NCBI GenBank assembly: GCA_900239685.1
Contig: OENT01000390.1
Location: forward strand, 60,050 to 124,049
Reading direction: 5' to 3'
Length of the DNA: 64,000 bases
Origin: Rotaria macrura
Taxonomy: Eukaryota; Rotifera; Eurotatoria; Philodinida; Philodinidae
Below are positions 36,874 through 48,942 of the stretch, one piece after another; the first letter of the stretch is position 1; each line of letters begins with the position of its first letter. The notes under the pieces were generated by a model. It had not been told where the DNA came from. It searched no databases and saw only the letters and a list, made by a program, of their open reading frames with translations. The translations under genes were made by a program, and so were the position numbers.

Positions 36874-37944
36874 ATGTCAATCGTAATTGGTAAAACTGAT
36901 ATTTCATCAAACTGGAAAAATTTAGCAGTAGGTTATTTGAATTCATGTATTTAAAAAATAAATTTTTCTACTCAAAATAGACAACCATACCTGTCAGTGC
37001 TATGAAAAAGCAAAAACTTGAAGTTTCCGAAAGTTTTGTACGACCGCCAAGGTAGATTCATTACTAATTTGGCTATTGTTTATTGTCTTTTCGAATAAAT
37101 TAGATTGACAAAAGCCGTGTGTATCGATTGTGAAATGGTTGGTATAGGTGAAATGGGTATTGACAATATGTTAGCTCGTGTATCAATAGTGAATCAACTT
37201 GGTCAATGTCTTTATGATAAATATGTTAAACCAACTGAACCCGTTGTTGATTATCGTACATCGATTAGTGGTATTACAGAACAACATCTAGAAAATGGTT
37301 TGTTACATTTTTCCTTTCGTTTAAACCATTGTTACAATATGTCGTTTAATTATCTAGCGACTCCACTCAACGTTGTTCAAAAGGAAGTGTCAGATATAAT
37401 TGAACATCGTACACTTGTCGGTCATGCAATACACAATGATCTTCAAGTAAATAGTTTAATACAAAAATTGCAAATTAAATTATCCAAGGATCAACAATGA
37501 TTGTTTTTGTTTCTATGAAGGTTTTATTTTTGAGTCATCCAAAACGACGTATTCGAGATACACAGCGTTACAAAGGTTTCCGATCTTTATTAAATGGTGG
37601 TTTACCATCGTTAAAAACACTTGCTGATAAAGTACTTGGATTAAAAATTCAAACCGGTGCACATGATTCTGTAAATTTAGATTTTCAGTTTTTAACGAAA
37701 AATACACAACTCGAATGTTTTTTGCTGTTACATTTCATTTCAGGTCGAAGATGCTCGAGTAACAATGCAATTGTATGTTCGACATCGTCGTGAATGGGAA
37801 AAATCATTGCATGAAAATAAATCTTTGACAAGCGAAGAAAAACATAAACGAATTCGTGCTCGACAAAAACAGAAACAATTACAAAAATCTTCCTCTTCTT
37901 CTGCGTCTATTTCACGTGTTAAAAAACGAAATAATTTAGTGTAA
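36874..37944 (+). CDS. REXO4-type DEDDh 3'-5' exonuclease
   Basis: Six exons (36874-36927, 36981-37051, 37104-37297, 37358-37446, 37521-37670, 37744-37944) sum to 759 nt, 252 aa. Exonuclease motifs are in place: Exo I AVCIDCEMVGIG, Exo II VGHAIHNDLQVLFL, Exo III with GAHDSVEDARVTM; intermediate RIRDTQRYK is also conserved. YDKYVKPTEPVVDYRTSISG strongly resembles REXO4/ISG20L2-type enzymes. REXO4 is a nucleolar RNase H-like exonuclease implicated in rRNA processing (family knowledge). The tail is Lys/Arg/Gln-rich, consistent with nucleolar targeting. It lacks the long basic N-terminal region of the human protein; the start ATG at 36874 follows shortly after a TTTCTAG, so an upstream exon is possible. 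Confidence 0.92.
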
Positions 37945-38390
37945 AACATATGTTCTCGTTATGTTTTAGATATACGATAGATTTTTGTTTCATATGGAAT
38001 TAATGTTGAATTTCATCCTCAATAATTGAAGTAGTTCATGGCATATCAACTGTATCATCGATAAGAAATCTCATTACATGTTTCGTCTTTCAGAAAACTT
38101 TGATCGATGGAACATCTTCAATCGATTGTCTAATCTATTTTAGTAAGATTATTTTATTTATAGAAAATCTCTTAGCCTCTCAAAGTTTGTTTTCAATACT
38201 CTGATATTCTAAACAACATTCGATAGATCGAAAAATAATATCTATTTCTATCATAGAATCCAAGAAAGAAAAAAAACAAATTCATTTCTATTTGGAACAC
38301 GGCGTACATCTGATATACACATGTAAAACAACATTGAACTGACAATAATTAGACAAAAACCTTAAATCAAAACAATATCAACTTGTCCGA
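37945..38390. other. Spacer after the REXO4-type gene
   Basis: AT-rich 3' flank with no coding signal or repeat recognised. Confidence 0.4.
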
Positions 38391-39099
38391 CTAACGGTCA
38401 ACCAGCATGATTAGAGTTGAGCACTGGAATTCTCCGAGAGAAAGCATCAAATCGCACTCATTTTAAGTTTTTCATATATTTTGCATCGATCTATCTGGTG
38501 TATTTTTAAAAACTACGAGAAAAAATTATAGCTGTCAGGCAAAATGGCGCATTTTTGCCTGAAAATAACGTGAAAAATGTAGTTTTGACTTTTATCACAT
38601 TTCAGTCACCGTTTGGTTTCTGATACAAATGGAGATATTAGTAGTCAGGTTGATGATAAATCTCCAGCTTGGCACAGGTAGATTACCATAGGTTCTTCTC
38701 GCTATGATAAAACTAGCATTTTTGAAGAAGCTTCATAGTGGGAGTGAGTACGTTACCACAGTATTTAATATATAACATAATATTATTCAAAAACCCTTCT
38801 TACGAGTAAATAGTTTAGATCCTTCACTACAAAGTTGCACTCGATCAAATGACTTCAAACCGTAGGCATTTGTGGGAAATTCACTATTTCTGGCTTCACC
38901 GAGAAAAATGGGCCCTTTTTTTGTGAGTACGTTACCAGCATATATTTTTCTTTTAAAACACGAAACACACAATCAATTTAGATGAAACAACTTCATAGTA
39001 CCTATTTACACACAAAATTTCGAGGCTCTATGCTTAGCTATTTAGGAGGCATTTAGATGGAAAGTTGCCAAAACGTGAGTGCGTCACCTGCGGACAAGC
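38391..39099. mobile_element. Probable non-coding element related to the CTTGTCC-ended family
   Basis: About 0.7 kb with CTTGTCCG at 38392-38399 and CGGACAAG at 39091-39098 as inverted ends. A motif GTGAGTACGTTACCA occurs at 38744 and 38923, and a variant GTGAGTGCGTCACC at 39075. Three motif copies spaced roughly 150-190 bp apart, in the opposite sense, and the CTTGTCC ends mirror the element at 27177-28037. No target-site duplication is evident, so boundaries are approximate. The minus-strand frame at 38787-38972 lies within it. Confidence 0.5.
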
Positions 39100-39718
39100 T
39101 CACATGCATTTTTTTACCTCATTTATTCCATTCTTGAGAAAACGTTTCGACTCAACAAAACATTTTTTTTTAAACTACCTTGTTTATTCTGTAGGCTACT
39201 GTTGATTTATTAGCAAAGTTTCATCAATAGTTTTTCTGCTACGTGATTTCGAAATGATATTAAAGAGAAAGAATTAAATTTAAATGAATTGATAGTAAAT
39301 CACCGATCAATACTTAAAACATCGAATCAATTTCGATGTACATATTAATAACAAAATATATATAATTGTATTATCTAAAATTCAGTTTATCTCTAAAAGT
39401 TAACTCCGATTTTTAGTCATTATTTATTTCAAAGAAAACATCTCTATAACATTAGATCAAATTGAAGTTCTATCGAGATATATTTGATTGTACTTTTAAT
39501 GTCGAAATTTCTAAAATAAACTAATAGATACTTGAAAAAAACAAGAAACTATTGATGATGAGCAAGTATCTAAGTGCGCGTCGTTAACTAAGAAATGTTG
39601 AATCAATTCAATTTACCGTTAAGTTCGACAACTGATACCTATAGTAAATTAGTACATATAATTGAAGTTTAGATAGTAATGCTAATGGCAGATTGAGTAT
39701 TAAAATTTTGATACGACA
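39100..39718. other. Intergenic, no gene seen
   Basis: Very AT-rich spacer between two mobile elements. Confidence 0.4.
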
Positions 39719-39726
39719 GTTTCTGC

Positions 39727-39999
39727 TAGAGCTTCCCGGAATGACAAAAAAGTTGTCCCATCCCGTCTGACATGGTTTACCAAAAATTTCCGAACTGTTT
39801 CATTGGTAAAACACTACCTTTTGGGGGTTTGAAATGGTTCAGTCAGTTGTTTTCACCGAAACGGACACTTCTCTGATGAAAAGTCACAAAAAAGAATTTT
39901 TGTTTCAGCTAAAAAACGAAGAAAAATATTCCTTGCGAGACGCAGAACGAATCCAAAACTCGTCCCTTTGCCGGACGGGACTGGTCCCGCGGAGCTCTG
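39727..39999. mobile_element. hAT-type MITE with 8-bp target duplication (GTTTCTGC)
   Basis: A 273-bp element with ends TAGAGCTTCC and (reverse complement) CAGAGCTCCG, and subterminal CCCATCCCGTC against GACGGGACTGG. Identical octamers GTTTCTGC flank it at 39719-39726 and 40000-40007. It is more GC-rich than its surroundings. The open frame at 39834-40121 crosses the right boundary into flanking DNA and is therefore not a gene. Confidence 0.88.
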
Positions 40000-40007
40000 G
40001 TTTCTGC

Positions 40008-40539
40008 TTTAGAAAATCGATAGAAGGATCTATTAAAGTCTGTCATAACCATGTAAGACTGAAGATACCGTTTAATTTTGTTTCCTCTATCGAACAAGGA
40101 AAAGTGCACATCTCTATTTAGAATTCCTCTAGAAAATTATTTCGAACAATACCCATCTGTCTTTTACTTAGTCGTTGATATTTGTTCATTCTCTCACTGT
40201 GAACATCTAAAATTGATCTAGTTAGAGCATCATGAAAGTTCAACCATCGAACTATTTGTTGATTGTTATTTCATTAAAAACCTTTTATTTAGTTTTTGAT
40301 ACGATTGGTTCACAATTGTTTGTCAAAATTATTCGATAATGAAAAATGATTTCAAATAATGTGTAGATATAAGTCAGGTATTTATTATTTTTTTTCTTGA
40401 ATATTTAAATTTTATTCAATTCAAAAAAGAAAACTTGACATCATCATCACTTTTATTTCATATGACATTTTCTGATCATCATTCATTTAAGTTCGTTCGT
40501 TTTATGTCTATATCGAAATGAAACGTAATATTACTTGAA
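40008..40539. other. 3' flank of the DEG/ENaC gene, no gene seen
   Basis: AT-rich DNA downstream (minus-strand sense) of the channel gene. No recognised feature. Confidence 0.4.
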
Positions 40540-42266
40540 TTAAAGTTGCACCGTTATTTTTTTTGCAAAAACACATTCATAAAAACGTTTCCATTGCCTT
40601 AATATACTGTGATGGATTATATCAATAAAATGACAAAGAAGAAGAAATAATACTTCTCCAATTTCAACGAAACTTATTAGACTAACACCAATCCAAAGTC
40701 CTTCAAATAAAACAAAAACAAAGAATAGTTTTGAAAATATTTATTTTACAAACCTGTTTGTCCACCAATACTCGATATAACATCGACCCATGTATACATT
40801 GGTGATTCGGCAAGAGTTTCAGTTGCAAATTGACTTGCTGATAACTCAACAGCAACAATGTTATCGATTAAAGCACTTTTACGATTATTTTGACTGTTGG
40901 ATGTATTAAACTGTGGCATTTTATATCCAGTAGTTTTTAAATAGTTTTCTACACGTTGTAAAACTTTGTCTGCTGAACGTAGATTGGGATAGAAAGCATA
41001 TGATGATTGAATTTTAAATTGAACAACTTCACATTCAGGTAAACATTCTGGACAATGTTGTTTTGCATCTCAAGAAAGAAGACGAAGAAAATAAAAGAAT
41101 AGTTTAATCATTTTTTTTTCTTGAGTTACATACTAAATTTACTACGAAATCGAATGCATTTTTTATTCTTTGCACATAACGTATGTGTCTTTCTTTTGGT
41201 TGAATAGTTTTGAGGAAAGAATTGCGAAAACACCATACGTGAATAATCGACACACGAGCATTTTTCTTCCATAGAACGAAATTCACATGCTTTAAAACAT
41301 AATGCTTGAGAATAACGTATGTTATTGGAACGAAAGATTTCTTTCATATCAATAGTTGAATCATTGCGACATTCTTGAGAAAATGATATGATACGTTGAG
41401 AAAAAATAAGTTTAGTGTAAGTTGCCGGTGCTAAGAAAAGACTGTGTTGAGATAAAATAGGTATTTGATCTTTTCGATGTATAAATATACGAAATGCTGC
41501 TCGATCATCCAATTGTGCAATATATTCATTTTGATAGAGATATAATTCAAGAAATAATTTATAACCATCTTCCATGTCTTCATCTTCAAGTGACCAAATA
41601 TTCGATGTTTCATTTCGTTGTCCTACTGACGCATGATGATCACTATTAAATGTGTAACAATTACCATGATGTGGATGAAAAAATGATGTAAAATTTCGAT
41701 GACATTTTCTTCCATTGAATGAACAATGAATAAGGAGATCATTCAATTTATAACCGGTTTCAATTGTTGGTCGTTGTGCATTACTGATATTTTTAGCAAG
41801 AAGTCGAATCATATATGTACTAAAACGGTTTTGATATTCATCATCTGAGTATTGTCCAGGTACACTTTGCGTCTCTGAAGTTTGTAAATCACTGTCCAGT
41901 AAGCCTTCACCTCGAATAGGATTAAGATTACCTTAAACATAGACTAAATTTTCGTGACATATTCAAATTTAAAAATATATTCTTACAAAAGCTGACAACT
42001 GGATAATTCGTTGGATCTCGGTATTGTTTTACACTTAGACTAATTTTAGTTGGACTTCCAATAAATTTCATGATGAGTGTATAAATAAAAACGCACATTA
42101 ATACTGTAAACGCAAGAAAAGTTGTTGACCAAAATAGTCGTTCAAATGTCGAACGTGCAAGACTTATTCGACGTATGCCATGTGTTGGCGAATGTACAAA
42201 CCAATTTTTTATTATATTCAATGCAGTTTTCTCTTTTTCAGATTTATTTTCCGACGATGCCGACAT
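40540..42266 (-). CDS. DEG/ENaC (amiloride-sensitive type) sodium channel subunit
   Basis: Four exons (42266-41987, 41931-41134, 41068-40754, 40700-40540) in consistent phase 1 give 517 aa. Seen: short cytosolic N-terminus with the gating His-Gly pair (THGIRRI, residues 28-34), TM1 at about 46-66, the post-TM1 motif PVVSFCNLNPIR, a cysteine-rich extracellular domain with CFKACEFRSMEEKCSC, and near the end SSIGGQTGLWIGVSLISFVE, the pre-TM2 and pore stretch with the G-x-S selectivity-filter type GVS. Members form trimeric Na+ channels gated by acid, peptides or force (family knowledge); the ligand cannot be told here. Its start codon is only 190 bp from that of eIF3d, facing away. Confidence 0.93.
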
Positions 42267-42456
42267 ATTTTATGATAAATGAATAAGAAAGAAAAAAAGC
42301 TTCAATATCTTAAAATTTTTATGATGCCATTGTTTTTTCTTCTCGTTCATCGATCTTCATCAATCATTTGTTGTTTATTAAAATAATCAAAACCATTTTC
42401 TATTTCTAGATTTTGTGATTTATCATAAAAAGAAAAAGTACAAAAAAAAACATACT
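42267..42456. promoter_or_regulatory. Compact divergent promoter region, DEG/ENaC channel and eIF3d
   Basis: Only 190 bp lie between the two start codons, including both 5'UTRs, so regulatory elements are either shared or very short. No TATA or Inr motif stands out from the AT-rich background. Confidence 0.5.
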
Positions 42457-45400
42457 ATGCCTGGAGCTCATTTTGAAGCACCGCTTGTTGTTGATAATAG
42501 AGATGGCTGGGGACCGACAGATGACACATTTCAATATAAGGACATGCCTTATCAACCTTATTCCAAAAGTGATCAATTAGGAAAAGTATGACATTGACAT
42601 TTATTTGACTTCTTTTCTAATATCAAAATACATTTTCAGGTTGCTGATTGGACAGGAACTGTTTATGGCGCTCAACGAAATAACGGTAAAATTGCAATAT
42701 CAAAGAAATATTTCACGTGAAAAATTCTTCTTCTTTCATAGCTCGATATCGATCACAATTTGGTGTTGGTGTTGGAATGTATCAATATATTCATGAAGAT
42801 GATGAAAATACATTTCAACTTGTTGATTCAACTCGTTTACCTAAGCCAGCATATCAAAAACGAACACGTTTTCAACAAAATGTAATATGATGGAGAAAAA
42901 CAAAACCCCGACGATAATAATTAGAAGAAGAAAAATTGTTTTCCTAATATATATATATATATTTCTCTTTTTGTTAGCGTTTTCGTCAACAACAAATGCA
43001 AAATGGTCGTTTTGCTTCAATGCAAAAATCCTTTGTCGGTACACAGAAAAAATCTAAAACAATGAAAAATTTAGAAATGTAATAAAAATTCTATTTTAAG
43101 TAAAACTCATATACGTCTTCGTATGTAATTACTAGGGATCAAATGAGACAAATGCGTAAATGGCAAAAACAGAATGGAAATCGTGCTGATCCACGTCAAC
43201 ATGTAAGAACGACTAAAAAGTTTCAGTAAAATAATCGTATACAACGATAATATTCATCTTTATTTTAAAAGCAACAAGCTAAACAACGAGAACCATCGGT
43301 ACGTGTACGCGATGATTGGCAAGTCATTGAAGAGATTCCATTTAGTAGTTTGGCTAAATTAAGTTTACCCAATGTTGCTGAACCAGAAGAATTGTAAATG
43401 ACGATAGATATTTCCTAGAATGTCATGATTATTTTATTGATACAATAGGAGTGTATGGGGTTCACTGGAATATTATGATAAACGATATGATCGTATATCA
43501 ACAAAAAGTGAAAAGAAATTAACTATGGTTAATCGTCTAATACACAAAATTACAACAACAAAAGATCCAGTCATTCGACAGGTTTGAAAAAAAAAACAAA
43601 ACTAGAATATTTTACTTGTAAAATAAACATTTCTTTTTCTAGATATGTAAAACACACGGCAATGTATTCGCTACAGATGCTATTATTTCAACATTGATGT
43701 GTTGTACGAGATCTGTTTATCCATGGGATATTATTGTCGATGTAAGTTTTAGAGTTCTGAACGTTTTGAGTGGACAAATGCGTTTGATGTTTGTTTGAAA
43801 TTTTTTTTCTTATTAGAAATTAGGAACACGTTTATTTTTCGATAAACGTGAAGATTCAACAATCGGTAAATTTCAAATACGAAAATATTTTTCAATTAAA
43901 TAAGATCTTTCCTATTTTATACTAGATATATTAACAGTCAATGAGACAGCAAATGAACCACCTCCAGAAGATGGTACCATGGATTCGGCGAAAAGTTTAG
44001 GAATGGAAGCTGTATTCATTAATCATAATTTTACACAACAAGTCCTTAAAATGGTACGTGAATTGTTAAATTTTTGACATAGAACAATCGATTGGAATTC
44101 GATTTTGTGAAATTTAAATTCATTTTTAACACAAGAAATTGACAAGTACAAATGTGTAATCATGAATTTTGCACAATTTTTCACGAATTTCGAATGAAAT
44201 GCTATGTTTGTAAATCGAAATGATTTTTCTAATACACGTTGAAGCGAACGAAAATACATTAAAGTGGACGTGTTTTGATGACAATCGGCTTTCTCGAATC
44301 TGAGTGAAAAAACACTTCTTTTTCCCACCTTCTTGTGCGTTTAGTCGAGTTTTTGGTCATAAAACGCTTTCATATGAGTAAAAAAAAGAGATATATTGTT
44401 CGTCTTACTAATACTTAAGAACTCTTATGATGATCCCGTCATTGATAACGACTACTATTTCTCTCTTTTTATGCATTTACAAGCATTTTTTTACCTGAAA
44501 ACACAATTAAACGCACAAGACGGTAAGAAAATGAGTGTTATTCATTCACAATCGGGAACGTCAATTGTCTTTCAAATACGCCCACTTTCCGTCCATTTTG
44601 GGGCGCATAAACGCGTTTTTGAAGAATTTTGTCTGCGTGGGTAAATGCGTTTTTGCAAACTAGATCTTTTCTTTCCTGAAATTCTTGATTTTCTAGTGAG
44701 GTTTAAGTTAGAATGAACTATTCTCCTCATTTGAACGAAAACAATGAAGTTCCGTAGTAACATCATATGTGCATAGTCTTGTGTTTTTTCAAATGAGAAT
44801 AAATATAACCTGGCACCTCATTCAAGTCAACGAACTATTTCATATTGTAATTACTTCTTGAGAACTAAGTAAAAAGGACCTGACAAATTGCGTTGATTGT
44901 CAATTCTTTTATCATTTCTAGAATGAAGAACGATATAAATTTCCAAACCCTAATCCATTTATTCAATCAGATGAAGAAAACGAAGCTGCATCAGTTGCTT
45001 ATCGTTACCGTGCATGGGATTTAGGTAATAATCAAGTTATCGTTATTCGTTGTGAACAAGATTGTGTTCAAACCGGATTGAATGGCGAAGATCAATTCGT
45101 TAATATTAAAGCGTTAAATGAATGGAATCCAAAAGTATGTGAAACATATATTTGTTGCTTTTTTTGAAAACGACTGATTGTCTAAATTTAATCACTAGGT
45201 CGGTGGTGGTCTTGATTGGAGAAGTAAATTAGACATGCAACGCGGTGCTGTTTTAGCAGCCGAATTACGTAACAACGGATTTAAACTAGCCAAATGGACA
45301 ACATGTGCCATTCTTGCTGGTTCCGATCAAATGAAATTTGGCTATGTATCACGACAAAATTTTAAGGATGCATCACGTCATAGTATTCTCGGAATGCAAA

Positions 45401-47027
45401 ATTTCAAACCACAAGAATTTGCCACACAAATGGCTTTGAATATCGATAATGGTTGGGGTATTGTACGAGGTAGGTTTACTAAAAACGTAAAGGTCAACAA
45501 ACACTTGAACCATTCTTATTTAGGACTTGTTGATTTCTTTATGGGCAAACCTGATGGACGTTATCTTATTACAAAAGATCCAATGAAGGTAAATAATTAT
45601 ATTGAGCTAGTTGACTTTTGAGAATGGCACTATTATACCATGCGTGTTAAAAAATAGTAGTTACATGTAAGAATGCTAGATTTTATAGTTCAAAATAATA
45701 AAAAAACGAACCAGAATTGTGTAAATCAGAGTTCTCTTTGACGTTGTTGTAGTACTAAAAACATTCTGTTCTTCTAGTGCAACTTTATTCCGTAGATTTC
45801 AAATGATTATTATAAATGACGAAGAAATTGTTTTTCGAATCACTGATAACGGTACACCGACAGTTGAGCGTTTTTATAAACAGATTGAATGTCGTTGTGG
45901 ATTTTCTCATCCCCATCCACACACACACACTGACACCCAATCTGTTTATAAAACGCTCAAAAGTCAGAAGTTCACATGTCGCAGACGCAAGTTTCGTGTC
46001 ACCGGAAGTAAGCAATCTATGACTAAGTTGATATTCATAAAAGTATAGTAGCTTCTTTTTGTGTATTCAAAAAGTGAGTACACTGTAGAATCGGCCAGTG
46101 TGTCCGACCGTCCGTTTACACGATAACTCTTTACAAATACATTCGATTGAGCTGAAATTTTGTGCACAGAATTGTCTCATCAATATCTAGGTCAAGTTCG
46201 AAGATGAGAAGGATCCGTCGAGAAATGGTTGAGTTATCGAAACAATTGTCATTATTGACCAAACAATCCCTGAGGTGGGGTACAGGGATTTTTTCAAAAA
46301 AACTTTTTTTCTCAGAATTATCCACAACGTATATAAATCGATTCAATCTTTAACGTTGATTCCGAATCTGATATTAGTTTTGAACCAAATCGTCGCTTTC
46401 TAACAAAACATCGCCGGAAAATGCACAAAAACTGCATCCAGAAACCAAATGCATAGATATGTTTCAGATGACTAATAGTTTTGGGGTTTACCAGGATACT
46501 TCATCCGTGCACACATTCTAGAACAACTGATTTGTCTCATTCCCTTTTTGAAGTACACATAACTCTCGGATTTAAATGCGAAGTTTTCACATTTATTTCT
46601 TCATGAATTCAAATGTGATTTTTCATCTTCTGATTGTCTTACTTGATAAAAACATCGGTCAATATTTTAGACTCGAACATAGACCAGAACTATTCGACTT
46701 TATAAGCATAGATAATCGGACAATATGATTTTGATGTCGAGATGATTTTCGTCGTCAATTTTCACTAACCATATACACTACACAAATGACTAATTTTTAT
46801 TATCTAAAAAGAAAATAATTGTGCCATTCTTCTTAAGAAAACGATTGCATGGAAAATAATTATCTGTTCTTTTCTTTTCATTTTCTTTCTAGCCAACTCT
46901 TCGAGTAAGATAACCAATTTTCGATGACGATAGATGGAAAATAAATTTATTTTTGTAGATCTACAGTGTACCTGAGAATTCTTTTGATAGCGAAGAAGAT
47001 TCTAGTGATGATGATAACGATCAATAA
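42457..47027 (+). CDS. Translation initiation factor eIF3 subunit D
   Basis: Fifteen exons: 42457-42585, 42640-42685, 42742-42881, 42978-43078, 43136-43202, 43272-43393, 43449-43581, 43643-43741, 43817-43865, 43926-44053, 44922-45134, 45199-45469, 45524-45588, 46893-46904, 46959-47027. They sum to 1644 nt, 547 aa; human eIF3d has 548. Seen: [20 protein letters not shown] at the N-terminus, a basic Gln/Arg-rich RNA-binding stretch (about 95-150), [18 protein letters not shown], the cap-binding core with [40 protein letters not shown], and an acidic C-terminus. eIF3d binds the 5' cap in specialised initiation (known). Exon 14 is a 12-nt microexon (PTLR). Intron 13 (1.3 kb) hosts dispersed repeat copy 3 and a hairpin; intron 10 is 868 bp. 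Confidence 0.96.
45864..45960. repeat. Small inverted repeat (hairpin) in eIF3d intron 13
   Basis: Arms TTGAGCGTTTTTATAAACAG at the left and CTGTTTATAAAACGCTCAA at the right pair almost perfectly around a loop of about 45 bp containing a CA-rich run. MITE-like by form, but no target duplication was found. Confidence 0.65.
46054..46598 (-). repeat. Dispersed ~0.55 kb repeat, copy 3, in eIF3d intron 13
   Basis: Reverse-complement copy of 33754-34310, from the TTTTTGTGTATTCAAAAAGTG end to TTTTCACATTTATTT. Contains the same AATCCCTG/CAGGGATT hairpin. Small differences from other copies show it is not a very recent insertion. The frames at 45964-46353 on both strands fall in it and are not genes. 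Confidence 0.85.
46893..46904 (+). other. 12-nt microexon of eIF3d (Pro-Thr-Leu-Arg)
   Basis: CCAACTCTTCGA lies between TTTCTTTCTAG and GTAAGA. Exon 13 ends in phase 0 with ...PMK and exon 15 starts with IYSVPENSF; the inserted PTLR reproduces the family's K-P-x-(I/L)-R-I-Y stretch before the acidic tail. Confidence 0.85.
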
Positions 47028-47322
47028 CAACAACAACAAGATCAATAACAACAAAAATAAGATAAAGTTTTAAAAAAGCGGATGACATTTCTATTGTTCA
47101 TGTTATTTATCATTTCGCTTATTGAAAATCACACGAAAATAATATATGACACAAAATAAAGAAAACCTAAATCAATAACTTCTATTGCTGTCATTTACCG
47201 ATCATATTCATGTTCTGGGAAAATTGATGTCTAATTTTAGATATGATGTAACGAGACAAGAGATCTATCAATAAATAGTAAATAAATTACAATTTGCTGA
47301 AATATAGATAAAAGCGTTCATA

Positions 47323-48942
47323 ATGGCATATGGTCTAGATGAAGATTTACCCGATCGAGAAAGCGGTAAGATTCATACGGGATGTATGAGTGTTTAAATC
47401 TATGTTTTTAAATGTGTGTACATTCGATTTTAGCTCAACAATTCTATCAAAAATACGAACCGAAAGAAGTTATTGGCAAAGGTCTATCATCCGTTGTTCG
47501 TAAATGTGTAGAAAAAAGCACAGGAAAAGAATATGCATGTAAAATAATTGAATTCAATGATGATAGTCAAGAAGAACGAGATGCTACATTACGTGAAATT
47601 CAAATACTTAAATTAGTTGGTGGTCATCCAAATATTATTGATATAATTGCTTCATTCGAAACACCAAATTATGTATTCATTGTTATGGAATATTGTCCGA
47701 ATGGAGAATTATTTGATTATCTGACAAAAGTAGTTCGTTTATCAGGTTAGATTCTTGTTTGCTTTTTAAATATTTTCTCGTGCATAGATAATTTTACATT
47801 TTCGATATTATTTTTTTCTAGAAAAACGTACGCGTCAAATAATGACAAGTATATTGAATGCTGTGAGTCATCTACATTCACATCGTGTTGTCCATAGAGA
47901 TTTAAAGCCGGAGAAGTAAGAAAATTCCTATTCGAATGAAATAAATTTAATTCTTCTTTTAATTATGAAGTATTCTGATGGATTCAACAATGAATGTTAA
48001 AATAACAGATCTTGGTTTTGCTGTACAACTACCTGAAAATGAATCATTACGCGATCTTTTTGGAACACCTGGTAAATAAAAAAAAAAAGTAGTTCGTTGA
48101 TTTTACTATTAGTACTAGAATTCATTATCACAGCTATGACTATTAAACCATGCCTAGCTATTCTATAAACATCTGCATCTCTTAAGGTTACATGGCACCT
48201 GAATTATTAAAATGTTCTCAATATGATGATATGCCTGGCTATGGCCTACCCGTTGATATGTGGGCATGTGGTGTCATTCTATATACATTACTTAGCGGTT
48301 TACCACCGTTTTGGCATCGTAAACAACATTTAATGTTTCGCATGATCATGGATGGACAATATACAATGACTGGACCGGAATGGGATGATGTATCTGAAAC
48401 AGCAAAAGATTTAATCAGTAATTTATTAGTTGTTGATCCAGATGAACGTTATACAATTGCACAAGCACTTCAACATCCATTTTTTAATGTTGAACATACA
48501 CGACGACGAGATTTCATGGCTAAACGAACATTGAAAGCACATATTATTCTTATTTGGTCAATACATCGCCTTAAAACATTACATTATAGACCACAACCTA
48601 TACGTGGAAAAGAATTATTAGGTAAGACGAGAACACGAATACTTGGCAAAGAAGCAACATTTTTTTTTCTTCTCGTCATTGATCATTCTAGAGAATCCAT
48701 ATCGATTCAAATCTTATCGTAAAATGATTGATTCCACTGCTTTTCTTCTTTATGGTCATTGGATTAAAAAAGATGAACATCAAAATCAAAATCGTGCGAC
48801 ATTATTTCAAACAGAAGAAAAATCGGATCTTATCCGCCATGAACGATTACTTGAACAACGACGTCTTTGTCTAGAACAATTAGAAACAGTTGTTCTCAAA
48901 AAGAACAATGTAATTCAAGAAGAAACATCTGCAATTAAATAA
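47323..48942 (+). CDS. Phosphorylase kinase catalytic gamma subunit
   Basis: Ser/Thr kinase that activates glycogen phosphorylase. Six exons (47323-47365, 47434-47745, 47822-47915, 47971-48071, 48187-48621, 48692-48942) sum to 1236 nt, 411 aa; human PHKG2 has 406. Seen: [19 protein letters not shown] (glycine loop), YACKII (ATP lysine), HRDLKPEN (catalytic loop), [33 protein letters not shown] and PPFWHRKQ, wording specific to phosphorylase kinase gamma. After the kinase domain (to about 290) comes the basic region that in the family binds calmodulin. Oddity: the magnesium-binding DFG is DLG (TDLGFAV). It starts 296 bp after the eIF3d stop on the same strand. Confidence 0.94.

Noticed and set aside
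39834-40121. 95-codon open frame
   Set aside because: It starts inside the hAT-like MITE and runs across its right target duplication into flanking DNA; no family resemblance.
44250-44650. Possible small inverted element in eIF3d intron 10 (CTTGTGCGTTTA and TAAACGCACAAG)
   Set aside because: Only one short matched pair was found, with no clear ends or target duplication, so it is not called.
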